DNA from: Antilocapra americana
Taxonomy: Eukaryota; Chordata; Mammalia; Artiodactyla; Antilocapridae
Length of the DNA: 64,000 nucleotides
Assembly (NCBI GenBank): GCA_007570785.1
Contig: ML664161.1
Location: 18,663,856-18,727,855, forward strand
Direction: 5' to 3'
Shown: positions 23,486 through 36,221 of the stretch, piece after piece
Position numbering within the stretch: position 1 is the stretch's first letter
How the letters are laid out: the number at the start of each line of letters is the position of its first letter
Notes under the pieces: model-generated
What the model saw: only the letters and a program-made list of their open reading frames with translations
Told to the model about the DNA's origin: nothing
Databases searched by the model: none
Program-made: the position numbers and the translations under genes

Positions 23486-23999
23486 GGTGTCCATCTCTGG
23501 ACCCCAAACCTCCCGCTTTTTGCAGACACAGATTTTTAAAAACTCTTTCAAGGAGACAGGGCCTGAAATGGAGCAGGCATCCAGCAGAGCCTGTGCTATT
23601 GTCTCTCTGAGATTAGGGGAAAGCGTCCTTTGGAGGACAGGGTAGAATAAATCTGGTTCTCCCAAACCTGGCCTAAACCTCGACCTGTAGAATCAGAAAC
23701 TCCAGGGAATAATTTAAATTTCAGTTTTGGAAAATTTTCAGAATTTCATAACTTTTTCCATATTAAAAAAATCTCATATAAAACTTGAATAAATATTTAT
23801 TCGGTGACTATTAGGTGTCTGATTGCTTTTCTTTCTCTAGTTGACAAAATAAAAAAAATATGAAACACTGTATTTGTCTCCTCCATCTTTAGCTTCATGT
23901 ATGTGTGCATATCAGGAGGTCTGAGTTTCTCAGAACTTTTTTGGACTGTAAAATTCAAAACTTTAGAAAACAGTGATGCACACTCATGACTTTTATCAC

Positions 24000-24237
24000 A
24001 TTCAGTTCAGTTCAGTTCGCTGACAGTCGTGTCCAACTCTTTGCAACCCCATGGACTCCTTGCACACCAGGCTTCCCTGTCCATCACCAACTCCCGGAGC
24101 TTGCTCAAACTCATGTCCATCCAGACGGTGATGCCATCCAACCATTTCATCTTTTGTCATCCCCTTCTCCTCCTTCCTTTAATTTTTCCCAGCATTGGGG
24201 TCTTTTCCAATGAGTCAATTCTTTGCATACTTTCCTA
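24000..24237 (-). mobile_element. BovB LINE, 5'-truncated 3' end
   Basis: Reverse complement of the BovB 3' end: 'ttcagttcagttcagttcgc' tail, 'gtcgtgtccaactctttgca', 'tgatgccatccaaccatttc' and 'gggtcttttccaatgagtca'. About 238 bp; non-coding. Confidence 0.9.
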
Positions 24238-27200
24238 CATAAACTTCTTGAATGGTCTTGCATTACTATTAGATCAGGTACTGGTTCCTAAGTCCAACTT
24301 GATTACAAACTATTTGATCTCAACTGCTCTATGTTTTCATTTTTAAGCTGTAAAATGAAGTAGTTTGACTAAATAGTTTCTAAAATAATGGATTTATGAG
24401 TGTCACAGATAAGAGTCCTGTGGCATTCAAAGAGCTATAAGCAAAGGTTCCCAGGGGAGGCTCCTCCTGAAGACAGAGCAACGTTGGCTCAGGGAGCCCC
24501 TGCTGTCCTGGGTGGTGTTGGCCCAGTGAGTGTGGTTTGGGTGTCCATTCTTAGAAGCAAGAGCTCCACCCATTTCCATCAAGGAAGCTAACTAAATTCA
24601 AGTCTAATGCATGTTTATAAAACTATCATAGTTAAATAGACTATAACGTAGTGAAAGATGAAAATCATTTAATAGGAACTGTCCAAATGACACTTCACTG
24701 CTACCTTTCCTTAGTGCTTCACACTTAGTGCTTGCCTCCTTAAAGATTTTTGTTTTATTTAGTGTTAAGAACCTATTTCACTTCTTGAGTAAACCAAATT
24801 TTTCTCTTTTTCTCTCTCCTTCCTTCCTTTTGCCCTTCCTTCCTTCCTTCATCTTTCCATCCTGCTGTCCTTCCTTTTTTCGTTCTCATTCCATTAGCAC
24901 CTTCAACAGAAAATGATTACCTTCATGATTTATTTTAACCCAGAGCCTATCACATGCATGAAAGAATTAAATCAGAATAAAGAATGTGTGTTGTGAAAAT
25001 GGGTAATAAAGTGATGATAGATGACTATTATTGTGGTTGTTATGATATTGTCAAGTTAAACCCCATGTACAATATGTCCATTCAGAAATCTAGTAGAACA
25101 CAAAAACTATTTTTCTATTTTTTTTTTTTTTGCTTTTTTTAAAGCTTTGTTTTAAAAAGACACCTTCCTGTCACCAGTGCTTGTAAGTGAATAAAATGAA
25201 ATTGATGCCTAGCAAGGGAAAAAAAGGAAAATACTTCTTTACTTTGTATTAAGAATACATGACATCTTTGCTGTCAGCGATACTGAAGTGAAATACATAC
25301 CAAATATGTCTTGACATAACTTGACAGGAATGTATGTCTTCTTTTCTCTCATTTATTTTTGTGATAAGACTATGTGATTTTGCTGCCAAGGAAACTTGTA
25401 ATGTCGTAGAGAAATGGAAATGAAATTGTGTTGGGTATGTCCAATTTCCCCTGACAGAGTGGCGTAAGCTATAGCATGCATGTAGTCTTGGTAAGTTAAC
25501 AACAGGCCTCAGCCAGCAAGACCCAGGCATTGACATTTGTCAAAACAACTTTCCTCAACCCATCAAAATGTGCCTTTTCTCTTTTGTGTTACTCAGATGT
25601 GTTCGGGTAACTACATTTTAGAAAGTGGTGACTGTCAGAGAATCATTGCCATCCACATGTGAACGATATCAAGAGAAAAAAAAAACTTTCCCACTCAAAT
25701 ATGAACCTATTCCATTCTGATTATTCTTAATCCACAAGGGCCCTTTAAAACAAATCAAAGTCGAATATAACTGTGCTGCATTTTTGCTTTGTGGGTTATT
25801 TTTCCCCCCATAACCTGACAAATGTAAATGTCACAGATTGTTTCTTTTTCCTTTTCATAGCATTGCACAGAGGGATGTTGTGTGTTGGTGTAAATCTGGT
25901 CTATTGTTCTTGAGTTTGTTGCTTTTTAAAATTGTTGCCTTTCTTGGAAGGACTCAAATCATCTAGGTATCACTGGCCCTTTAGAAAACATTCTAAATTT
26001 CTTACTCTTCCTACAGACCAATGGATGTTAAGTGAGGTAAGTACTAAGCACAACAAAATCGTATTTTAAGTAAACCGCCAATCTGTCTTTTGGGGTCTTT
26101 TTCACAAATACACACACAATCTTTAGAACCCTAGCAACAGTTTCTACAATAAATGGTGTCTGAGGCAAGAATTCCTTACCTAGGGCAGACAGAAAGAGAA
26201 TCAGCCAGCAGTGTAATCATTGCTCTGCTGTTTGAAGGAATATTGAGCTCAGATGCCTCCAGAAAGCCCACCAGGCCCAGAGGCACTGGACAATAAAAGG
26301 GGAAAAATAATAGACGCCACTGCTTTATTAAGGATATTTTTTCTCACTTAGGTGCCCATTCCCTGGTCAGACAATTAGTTGATGTTCTTTCCAGAGAAAG
26401 TGTTACCCACCAAGAAAAACTCTTTTAACCTTTCAAAATAACAAATATCTTTAATGACTTTTATCCCCTTTCCATTGACATCACAGATACAATGTGACCT
26501 GTCTTAAAGTCAAGCCCAAATTGAAATCACTGCTGGCAGGGAAAGGAAAAATAGAACATTTGACAATAAGAGTGACAGATGAAGCTTTGGGGACCTTGAA
26601 AGGGAGAATAACTCAAGCTATGACCTGGGACAGAAATACCTCACCTTAGCAAAATATCTGCCCAGTCTGTAAGTTAGCAGGCAGGTACATTTGCACATGA
26701 TAGTGAGCTAAATCCGATACTTGATAGAGGCTGTTATTATTTTCCATGTACATGTTTAAAAGGAAAGCCAGACATGCCTTCTAGCAAGAACCTTTTGATT
26801 ATAGACCAACTGTTCAATAACACACTCCCTGGGGAAAACATTTTTATTTGGTTGTATGAAAGCTAAGATTTATTAGAAATATTTCTGAAGAAAGAGCTTC
26901 CTAAATTTGCTTTATCTTACTATAAATGATTATTAAACACGTCATAGGGTAAAGATATATAGCGATATTTTTATATATTCTACACATATTTTTCCAAAGA
27001 TAAAGGCAATCATCTGTAATATCCTTTGATTTATTTTCAGTAGGGAGAAACTATTATTTTATGACTTATAAGATCTCTTAGTTATATCCTAACTTTTAAT
27101 TGTGCTACATTTCTAAGCAATTACTTGAACTACAGGTGTAAGTTCAGTAGGATCTATCAATTTCTAGTGTTTTCTGTCTTCAGATCTTAATTATCTGTGC

Positions 27201-29249
27201 TTTCTTTGCTATTCACCTTAGATTTATTTAAAACATGATTTGTTCAAGGCTTCTTCACTCTTGGCTGGTTTGGCAGTTAATAGTAATATTGTTCTAATAT
27301 TACCCATTACAGTGAAAAAATTTCCCAGTGATGGTCATTGTAGGTCTTTTCCATAAGGTGTATTTTACTTCTAGAGCTGTCAGAGAAGAATTTAATTCCA
27401 GTAACTCATTATTTGAGATAAATTTCCCAAGGAATCTTCAGTTTAAGCTTTGGAGGCACTACCTTCTATTCAAACACTGTAAAACGTTCTAAGTCATATG
27501 AATAATCAAGTTTGCATCATTGTGAAATAAATACATAAGGCTACATTTTCACTGAAGTTTATAATTTCATGGTTGAAGTAAATTTGTGTTTCTCTCTTTC
27601 CCTCTGTGGATAACAATGGCAGAAAGCCATAATGCTTATTTTGCCCTTGATATAAATTTAAATTGAATAAGGATGGTTCAAGTGGACCCAAGGAAAATCT
27701 GGTTACTTCCCTGGGTCCATCAGCATCTTAACTAACTTTTCAAATGTTTTGGGGCTTTGTAAAGCCTGAAACATATTTTACCACGCCCCTTTCCCTTTAT
27801 TTCATAAACCAATGCAATTTAAAAGAAAACCTTAATCCATATGTTTCTGATTAATCTGTACTAAACTCATCAAAATGGTGTTTTTTAAGAGTGATTTGGT
27901 GTCCAAGAAGTCTTTTGAATCTCTCTGCAACAGGCCTTCTTAATGCTATTTCTCTTTGAAGCAGGAAGTTGTGTTTTGCCAACAGTAAAGAAATTCAAAC
28001 CCCCAAAGGGTTGAGATCAGTTTAAAACTTCAAGCCTGAGGGCTCTGTGGGGCTCTACACTTGGCAAATCAGCTGCTTTCCTTCTGACTTTGAAATACCT
28101 TATTTTCTTCCCACAAAAATGCTCTATTTATTGTTTGGCTAAAATACATGTTAAAATCTGAACTGTCTTCAGACTCTTTGATGCATAAAAGTGTATGAAC
28201 TAGAAAGCAGGGCCTAATGTCCAATTTACTCTAAAGCAATTTCATCTGATTGTCCATTTGGATCTTTCTTTAATTTCTTAATTTCCTGACCCCACACATC
28301 TTTATAATTTGGGTTTACCCAAAATTTTACAAGAAGAGGTGATCATAAAGATCTTACAAGCTGGAAATAAGTGCTGGGCAACCAGTGGCTTTCCTCCTCG
28401 GGTTGCCCAATAAAGACATATTTCTTGATGTACTAAGCTAACATTTCACACTATATTTTGTACTCATTTATGTTGACAACCAAAAATTCAATGCTGAAGA
28501 TTTTGAATAATGTGTTCTATGTCACAAGGTGAACCATAATTCACAGTTGGAGATGTTGGCCAGTTTTTTAACGTAATTCACTTCTGTTCATATGTTTAAA
28601 GGAAGACCTGTGTAATTGCACTTTGTGTTTTGTTCAATGGATGAGAAAGAGGAACAGACAGAGTGAGAAAGAAAACAAAATAGTATGCACAACCAGTTAA
28701 GCATCCAGACCACTATGGTCCTTTGTCCTTCCTGCCTCCTGGCCATGAAGTGGGAGTGCCCTCTAGTGAAACTTTAAAATCATTGGAAGATATTCGGTGT
28801 AATGTGATCAAGAATTCCTCCTAAATTCTTGTTTCAAAAATCTGTGGGCATTAAAAGTTTGCCTAAGTCTTCAATGAGGCTTAGAGAAAAACACGAAATT
28901 CTGTCAAGTAACACTATTTCTTTAGGGAACAAATAGAAATAGATATTTAAAAAGTCATGTCTATAATCTCTCTTTGGTATCTATCTCTCCTTCTATGTAG
29001 CGAGAGATCCCAAGGACATGTAGGTAACATTTAACTAAAGCTATGATTATATAAATGAAACTTATATAAAAACATAATTACCTTCCTCTCAAGAAGAAAT
29101 ATATCAAATAAATCATTCTAAAGTGTGAAAGTAAAGCAGCAATAGCAATACATACAAGTAAACAGAACTGAAAACCACCTTTTGTCATCTCTATTATTTC
29201 AAAGTTCTTTGCAGAGAGCTGCATTATGCTTACTGTGACAAAATCTGAT
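24238..29249. other. Five-kilobase stretch with no recognised transposon or gene
   Basis: Apart from a (TTCC)n tract and a T-rich run near 25117-25145 I recognise nothing. No young ruminant insertion is present and no open frame exceeds 95 codons. One 20-nt interval at 26017-26036 has good splice signals on both sides (see findings). Confidence 0.45.
24803..24882. repeat. (TTCC)n pyrimidine tract
   Basis: Imperfect ccttccttcc repeats, strand-asymmetric pyrimidine-rich, with a few interruptions. Confidence 0.85.
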
Positions 29250-29470
29250 GTGCTCTGGAAAAAAATATAAGCCTGGGAGTCTGTGTCTTGCCCCAGACTT
29301 CATTTACCAGCTGTGCATTTGGTCAGAACACTAACTTCTCTGAGCCTCAGGGTCATCACCATCTGCAAAATGGGCTGAAGAACACTGGCCCTGCCACGTC
29401 ATAGGATAGTGCTGGATGAGATAAAGTGTGGGAAAGGGCTTTGAAGGTCAAGTGCTATATGGTGAAGATA
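29250..29470 (+). repeat. MIR SINE
   Basis: Sense MIR over about 220 bp: 'tttaccagctgtgcatttgg', 'ctctgagcctcagggtcatc', 'atctgcaaaatgggctgaag', 'ggatagtgctggatgagata', 'aagggctttgaaggtcaagt'. Confidence 0.75.
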
Positions 29471-31899
29471 AAAAATTTTCTGACTTTTCTGTCTTCCTAT
29501 TGGAAAGATTTCAAGCAAAGTCCACTTTTATGATGAAGCAGGAGAGAAAGGAGACTCCTTGAAAATCCTATGGAGTCAGGACTCATCGACTAAGCAGTTT
29601 CCTTCTCAAACAAGGAAAGCAGTAGATAAAGAAACAGGTGGCTTGGAGGAAGGAGGCGGGGCCCAGTTTTAGCACCGTGGACCGGCCGGCTCCGCTGCGC
29701 TAAGCTGAGCCTGGGCCGGCTGCTTGGGCCAGAGCGGGCTGGGCGGCAGCCCGTGGTGTGCCAGGAAACGCGTCTTCTTGAGTTGTAACAGCAAGCCAGT
29801 GAGTCTAATTTCCACCTTGAACCGAGACAGGCCCGGCAGCATGGATGCTCTGTGTTTCCTCGTTTTTAATCCCCTTGTTGATTACCATCCACACAACACA
29901 GTTCCCAGTTTTTGTTGTCTTTTTAAAATTGAAAATATTTTAGCTTTATTTATGCCAACAGTAATAAACCCTTCATTTTAGTGAACAATCTGGTTCTTCC
30001 TTTTAGTTGCAGTTGGTTTGTGCTTTAAACATTCTTTTCTCTACATATGGCTTGTTTTTCATGAGGACCTGGTTTCTCATTAGCTATGTTTGCTATAAAG
30101 AGAGCTTAATTTTTTCTAAGTCAACTTGTAAAGGTACTTCAAACCCATATATTTCAAATTTCAGATTTCTCAATATTTTTCCTTCTCTTTCTTCTGCTTC
30201 TGCTTCCTCTTCTTATTTTTTAATAACACAAACATCTTCTATGTCCTTACTGCCTGGTTTTCCACCATTCATCTTCTGGCTGTATGTCTTCTTTCTTTTG
30301 TCCAGAGTGAGAAACTGTTTCTAGTTTCTGCACCCAGAGGTACTTCACATTGTCAGATATGCACAATCAATCTTGCACTTAAACCTTTGTGAAGAAACAC
30401 AGCAGATGGATAATGGGAACATGGTTGCCATTCGGGCTCTGTTCCATTCATGAGCGGCCTTCACAGCCATGACTCTAGTAGTAAAGGAGGAAAATTATAA
30501 AGCTAATTTCGAAGGCTCTCTGACAGTTCCATGCCTGCTGTTTCTGTCTTCCTCCCCGTTTGACCTAAATAGTTGGCATGGGGATGTGGAAGAGCGGTAT
30601 TTATTCCTTAGAATAAAATTAAACAAGACACTCAGCAGGTTTTCAACTGCTCGGGGATTTATCCAAATTAAGTGACTAGTTCCAGTTGAACAACTAGGGC
30701 TTCCATGTCACAGAACAGCTCTTGGCTATACCTAGAGTTCACTTTGTCGAGGCTACGTGCTCGCACATTAGCGGAATACCACTTACTCCTCATTGAAACT
30801 TTGGGTTCCTTCTGTATTAGAACCTTCCCTGACCTTTGCTGAACATCACAAAGAAATCAAATGCTAACCTCTGTTTGTCTCAAATTTTCTCCTATTAATG
30901 CTTGGTCCAAGTCTACATTTCCAGCCAGTCTTTCATTTAAAAACACAATCTCATTCAAAACCTGCCTGGTAACTTTATCACTGGGGTAACTGTTACCCAT
31001 GAGGCAGGGCTGACCTGGGTCCTTGTAGCACTTGACATCATCTTTTGGACGGGTTACAGAGCCTTTTGAGGGAGTTGTTAGAAGCAGGCTCACCCTGCAA
31101 TGCAGAACCGGTCACAGAAGAAAATTAGTGCATTTATCTGTCAGCATTAGACTAGATTTTCAATCCAGTTCACTAGTCACAGGGTCTGGTTTTCTCTTCC
31201 TCTGGGAGATGAAACCGATATGCTGGTAGGTAGTAAAGGTGTCAGTTATAAATTGAACCGTTGGAGCACGCACACACAAAAAATAGACGAGAAGACTTTA
31301 AGGCCATAAATTTAGTTCAAGGCAAAGAATTTCCCTAAAAATAGTCCAGCTTGTTAAAACACTGTAGGAAGAATGTATGTCAGGTAGCCGTTGGTGTTAT
31401 CAGAATCAGTTCACATATTCTTTTATAAGGAACCAGTGTTTGCAATTCTTGCTCTACTGTGCTATTCATTTTAATTGCTTAAGGGGGGAAAAATCTTGCT
31501 GATTCTGGTGATAATCAAGTAAATAACTTGATTGTTCCCTCTTCACTGTCTCATGCATGTGTGCGGCTGCAGCAAATCTAAGTTGCAAAAAGGGACAGGT
31601 TTGGCAGACACCATCAAGCTTTGCCTTATGCTCCACTTACTGTTTACCTACCATTTAACTAAGTGGGGCTCCACCACTTCTAAAAGGCAAGAAGCATGTG
31701 GCCCTTTTCTGAACTCAGTGAGGGATCTTGTCCTAAACTGGTTGTTTCCTAACCTCAATTCTACAGTAAAAGAATCCAGGTGGAAACCCCAAAGTCCACC
31801 CTGCTAATGACCCATTAGTGAGACACAGCATAAATTAGAACTTAAAGCAAAAGCATTAGTGTTGCATGAATCCGATACTGTCTACCAACGGGGCCCAGT
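29471..31899. other. Unassigned sequence around an isolated CpG-rich patch
   Basis: No recognised repeat or host exon. It contains the CpG-rich patch at 29651-29775, a pyrimidine-rich stretch near 30160-30220, and short open frames of up to 105 codons without family resemblance. A 78-codon frame on the minus strand (30857-31093) is preceded by an acceptor-like tgcattgcag, but nothing else supports it. Confidence 0.45.
29651..29775. promoter_or_regulatory. Isolated CpG-rich patch with an Sp1-type GC box
   Basis: Twelve CpG dinucleotides occur in 125 bp, in a window that is otherwise AT-rich and CpG-poor. A GC box, GAGGCGGGGC (29653-29662), fits the Sp1 consensus. No recognised repeat explains the composition. 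Possible readings are a small promoter or first exon of an unannotated transcript, an enhancer, or a fragment of a GC-rich insertion. It is shorter than a standard CpG island. Confidence 0.4.
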
Positions 31900-32025
31900 G
31901 CCCACTCATTTCAATAAACAGTGAGTGTCTCTTGACCCTGAAGCACTGCACTGAGTTATGTGGATTACAGATCCAGCCTCTTGACTCAGAGAGCTCATAA
32001 TTTATGTTGAGAGGTGATATCCAAT
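31900..32025 (-). repeat. L2 LINE 3' fragment
   Basis: 'tcaataaacagtgagtgtct', 'tgaagcactgcactgagtta' and 'cagagagctcataatttatg' fit antisense L2 (..tgcctactatgtgccaggcactg .. ggagctcacagtctagt). Confidence 0.5.
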
Positions 32026-32139
32026 AAGTCACCACAGAATAAACCAGGGTCAAATGAGAATTCGATGGGGACAAGCATCAATGCCATATCATGTGAGGTA
32101 CAAGAGAAAGAATTGATACTATGCCATGGGTAGTACATA

Positions 32140-32270
32140 GTTTAATTCATTTATATATATCTCAACTGCTATGTGTCGGGTATCAATACTATACTAGACA
32201 TCAGAGATTTCTTTTTTAAATCCTGCCCTCATGGAGTTATTTTCTCTTTAGGATAACAGAAATAGCTATA
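32140..32270 (-). repeat. L2 LINE 3' fragment
   Basis: 'tgctatgtgtcgggtatcaa', 'tactagacatcagagatttc' and 'ctgccctcatggagttattt' follow the order of antisense L2. Confidence 0.6.
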
Positions 32271-32299
32271 ATCTATCTTTATATTCAGGCTCTTTCCTT

Positions 32300-32420
32300 G
32301 TCACTATATTATGTCTTCTCAGAGGATGGCCTCATCTTAGTCATCTTTGTGTCTCTAGAAAAGCACCTGATAGAGAGTGGGTACTCACTTGATACATGTG
32401 GTTTAAAGGAAAGGATGAAT
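32300..32420 (+). repeat. L2 LINE 3' fragment
   Basis: 'cctcatcttagtcatctttg', 'tgtctctagaaaagcacctg' and 'agtgggtactcacttgatac' fit the sense L2 end; it is head to head with the preceding antisense piece. Confidence 0.55.
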
Positions 32421-32784
32421 ATTAAATTGTGATAAAATGTGTGATAACTTTTCTAAAAGGCTCCATATTTTTCAGGATGATGGGAAAGATGTTGAAAACA
32501 GAGATGTGGACAATGTCTCCTAAGTTTTCAACCAGGCACATGATGGAGAGGGGTTCTGTAAACAGATGCAGACACAGAAGAGAACTAATCTGGGGAAAGA
32601 GAAAGGTGATAATGCTAAACTGGATATGGGACAAGTTGCACTGGAGTTACCAGCTGCAGGACACTCAGTTGATGTTTCATGGGCGCTTTAAAGAACTGAT
32701 AGGGAGTTCAGGAAAGAACTTGGAGCTAATTCATCTCTATGTTGAGAACATGTAGATTATGAGAAGCATCAAGGACGGAACTTA

Positions 32785-32900
32785 ATTTAATAAGAATTTA
32801 CTGAGCACCCACTATCTTTGAAGAATTGTAAGATAACACATTTGCTTAAGGAAATAATCCTTAGACTCAAAATATTTAAAGTCTAGCAGAAGACACAGAT
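32785..32900 (-). repeat. L2 LINE 3' fragment
   Basis: 'aagaatttactgagcaccca', 'ctatctttgaagaattgtaa' and 'atatttaaagtctagcagaa' resemble antisense L2; strongly diverged. Confidence 0.5.
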
Positions 32901-32984
32901 CCACTAACACCTAAGCGTGTTGAAGACTACTATGTAAGAGCTGGTGGAGGATGAAAAACCAACATAAAGCAATAGCATAAAAAA

Positions 32985-33195
32985 GCAGCTAACCATGGGG
33001 CTCTGTACTCAGACTGTCTGGGCTTGCATCTGGGAGTCTGGCACTTATGATATATGTGCCCTTTGGTAAATTATATAATATCTCTAGAATGCAAAACAAT
33101 AGTATCTCCTTTTAGGATTCATATGAAGATTATATAAAATAACATAAAAAGTAATTACTTAGTAAAGATTAATTGCTCAACTATTAGTTATTAGG
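32985..33195 (+). repeat. MIR SINE
   Basis: Sense MIR: 'gctctgtactcagactgtct', 'gggcttgcatctgggagtct', 'ctttggtaaattatataata', 'aggattcatatgaagattat', 'tacttagtaaagattaattg'. Near full length but diverged. Confidence 0.7.
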
Positions 33196-33407
33196 GCAAG
33201 CAGCATTATTACTGGGTGATTCAGTTTTCAATCTTCCCTTTTCATATGTCCTCAGCTAAGATTAAGACTTGCTTTCCACATTATTCAGAGATAAAAGGAT
33301 AGAGATGTCATAACTGAAGAAATGAATATGAGTCACATCAGAGAAATTAATGATATCAGCTGTATTTTTCCAAATTGGTTCTGATTTCTGATTAAAAATT
33401 TAGGAAA

Positions 33408-33642
33408 GAGGGCTTTTCTGGTGGCTCAGTGGTAAAGAATCTGCCTGCCAGTGCAGGAGACATGGGTTCGATCTCTTGGTCTGGGAAGATCCCACATGCC
33501 ACAGAGCAATTAAGCAAACCAGTATGCCACAACTACTGAGCCTATGCTCTACAGCCCAGGATCCACAAGAGAAGTAACCATGATGAGAAGCCTGTGCTGC
33601 AAGAAGACTCAGTACAGCCAAAATAAATAAATAAAACTGTTT
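33408..33642 (+). repeat. CHR-type tRNA SINE with TSD
   Basis: Complete sense CHR SINE with 'gggcttttctggtggctcag' head, a well-preserved B box (gggttcgatctc at about 33464-33475), 'gggaagatcccacatgccac', 'aaccagtatgccacaactac' and an aataaataaataaaa tail. The TSD ttaaaaatttaggaaa (33392-33407) and ttaaaaattcagtaaa (33643-33658) matches at 14 of 16 positions. Confidence 0.92.
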
Positions 33643-33658
33643 TTAAAAATTCAGTAAA

Positions 33659-35344
33659 CAAAAATATCCAAGACATTTCAAAAGTTGGTATGCATGCACG
33701 AGAGTCCCAAACCATTAGCAACTGGAAAAAAAACAAGAAAAATAACACAAAGCACATCAAACTACAATATTGTTGCCACAAAACAAACAGCCCCAACAAT
33801 CACTACAAAGTACTACAAACATCAAAACATAATTTTAGCTTGCTGATAAGTGTGCATGCCACCCCATAACCTCTGTGTTTTATATCACTTTCTGCTTTGA
33901 AATTTGGTTGTTTATCTGTCTTGAACCTCATCCCTCTATTATGTGTAAATTCAATATTTATTAAACAAACCAAGTCAAATCACTGGAGACAATAGCAAAA
34001 TTTTCCTAACTATTTTTTCCATCTGGAGGGAGCGCTGAAAGGTCTTTGGCACAGAGGACAAGGCCTGAGATTCTTGTAAGTGAATGTGTATGTGCAAAAT
34101 GATGAACTTAGCCAAAGTATTCTCATTTCAATGGGCTACCACATACAGGAAAAGGAAAGTGTACACATTTGTTAACAAGCACATTCTCCCATGTTATAGA
34201 GAGCTTTTGAAACAGGATCAATCTCTAACAAAAGAACATCTAGTTTTCATGAGATGCCTTGGGAATTCTAGTTCCATTCCAAGTGATGCCTAAACAGCGT
34301 CAGCTCTCACAAGGAGCTGCCAAGGACCTGGTGACCACCTCCTTGTTGAGTCTGAGCTAGCACACAATCTAGTAAGACTCTTCTGTCTGGTAACCACTAA
34401 ATCAGCCAGTTTAGCCAAACTGATTTTGAGTATGGTTACAGCTAAGAGAAAGCAGGAAATATAGGCATTACTGAAGGAGAGGAGATATTGTTTCCTAGGA
34501 GTAAATCAAATTGTTCAGGAGGGGGCATGGGATTCTAGAACATGGAGGAAACTTTAAACTCTAGAGTAGGGGGATTTTTGGGGAGACAGTTTGTCTTTTT
34601 CTTGTTTTCAAGTAAAGTTTTCATTTGAATGGCTTTCTGAATCAAGAAACTAAGGGTTAAATGAGGTGGAAAATTCTTGTAAGAGAAATTTCTTCTAGTG
34701 TTCTTTTCTAGGGATCAACCTACAGTTCCCTTCTTTCTCCCATATCTAACTGATAAATGAAGCCAAAGACTTAGTTTGTTGGTAAACTTACATACACACT
34801 GAACGTTCTGCTACATGCGTGACAAGATACAACAAAATGAAGTGAGCTTTTCACATCATTATACTAGGTAGCAATTCTACTAAAAATAAAAATTATTTTA
34901 AATTTTTTTAAAAAATTTTTTAAATCTCTGTTCTTCCTTTGAGAATGAGCAGTAGGGACATTCTTACATTTCCTTTCCACAGCAAGTCAGAATTTAGATC
35001 ATGTGGCTAGACTTCCACAGAGGCTTGCTGGGAATGAAATAATGGTCAAACTTCCTTGTTTAATATAGTTGCCTCTTGCATGAAGTCTTCCAGGATGCTG
35101 TTAGCATTTTCCTTCTGTCAATATAGCTCCAACTAATTGTTGACCTATTCTGTTATCTCACTTGGTTTGCCTGATGTCATTTACCCACAATCTAGTATGT
35201 GTCAACTCTTTGACAAGTGCTTGAGGTACAAGGCAAAGTAGCAGTTTCTACAGTATTTGCTGCTTTTCTTCCCAGCTCAGAAAATGATTCAGACTCAAAT
35301 TTGGCATGAAAAATGAAATCCCTAACAAGAGATCCAGACTTTCA
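33659..35344. other. AT-rich sequence, nothing recognised
   Basis: No gene. An AT-only segment at 34881-34924 contains an 18-bp palindrome built from A and T runs. Around 35080-35200 there is a faint resemblance to L2, too weak to call. Confidence 0.5.
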
Positions 35345-35354
35345 ATTATATAGT

Positions 35355-35577
35355 GAAAAAGATAAGTGAAAGTGAAGTCGCTCAGTCATGTTCACTCTTT
35401 GTGACCCCATGGACTGTAACCTACCAGGCTCCTCTGTCCATGGGATTTTCCAGGAAAGAGTACTAGAGTGGGGTGCCATTTCCTTCTCTAGGGGATCTTC
35501 CCAACCCAGGGATCGAACCTGGGTCTCCCACATTGCAGACAGACGCCTTACCGTCTGAGCCCCTAGGGAAGCTGATG
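35355..35577 (-). repeat. Bov-tA SINE (Bov-tA1 type) with TSD
   Basis: Minus-strand element from tail 'aagtgaaagtgaagtcgctc' to head 'gtctgagcccctagggaagc'. The exact 10-bp TSD attatatagt is at 35345-35354 and 35578-35587. The B box is preserved in reverse (gggatcgaacctgg). Confidence 0.93.
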
Positions 35578-35587
35578 ATTATATAGT

Positions 35588-36221
35588 ATAACTGTATACA
35601 ATTATATAGTATAACTTGCTTATCACTGACTCATTTGGCTTAATGTTATTTCATTTGTATATGTTTTTACTTTTGTGAAATTGCATTTGATTATTTACTT
35701 GTGGAGACAAAGATGAGTTCTAGGAGATTTTCACTGTTTGGACAGTTGTGTGTGTGCATGTGTGTGTATTTTTGTTGTTGTTGTATTTTTAGCTTGCCCC
35801 TATAGGCAATTTGTTTAATAAATAATTCATGATGAAGATAAAAATGCAGATGAAATACCACTCCTTGGGAAGGCTGTGCTGCAATATTCTTGCTTATATC
35901 TTTCTGGTAGAATTTGAGATAACTTAAGAGTGAAATTACCCTTAAGAAAACAAGTTGCTACTGCAGAATGAGAATTATGGTTTTTTCCAAATCATTTCCA
36001 GTTAAACATCTTCAGGTCTAAGATCACTACCTGTACAAGGATATCAGAGTGATGCTGTTTGGCTCCTTCTGATAATGAATTACATCAGCATCCCTAAACT
36101 TTTTTCCTTCCATTTTCTTTGCTCAGAAAATCTTATTATTATTTTCTTTCCATATTGTGTTTTCCCTGCAAATATAGAACACAAACTTAGATAAAAATTG
36201 AGATTGTCTCAGTCACATCAC
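35588..36221. other. AT-rich sequence, nothing recognised
   Basis: Holds a short TG-rich tract (35747-35769) followed by (TTG)n. No gene or transposon recognised. Confidence 0.5.

Noticed and set aside
30857..31093. 78-codon minus-strand frame preceded by an acceptor-like tgcattgcag
   Set aside because: The product resembles no family I know, no good donor follows it, and the acceptor itself abuts a donor-like GGTGAGC; not enough to call an exon.
34907..34924. 18-bp palindrome of A and T runs
   Set aside because: Explained by low-complexity AT sequence.
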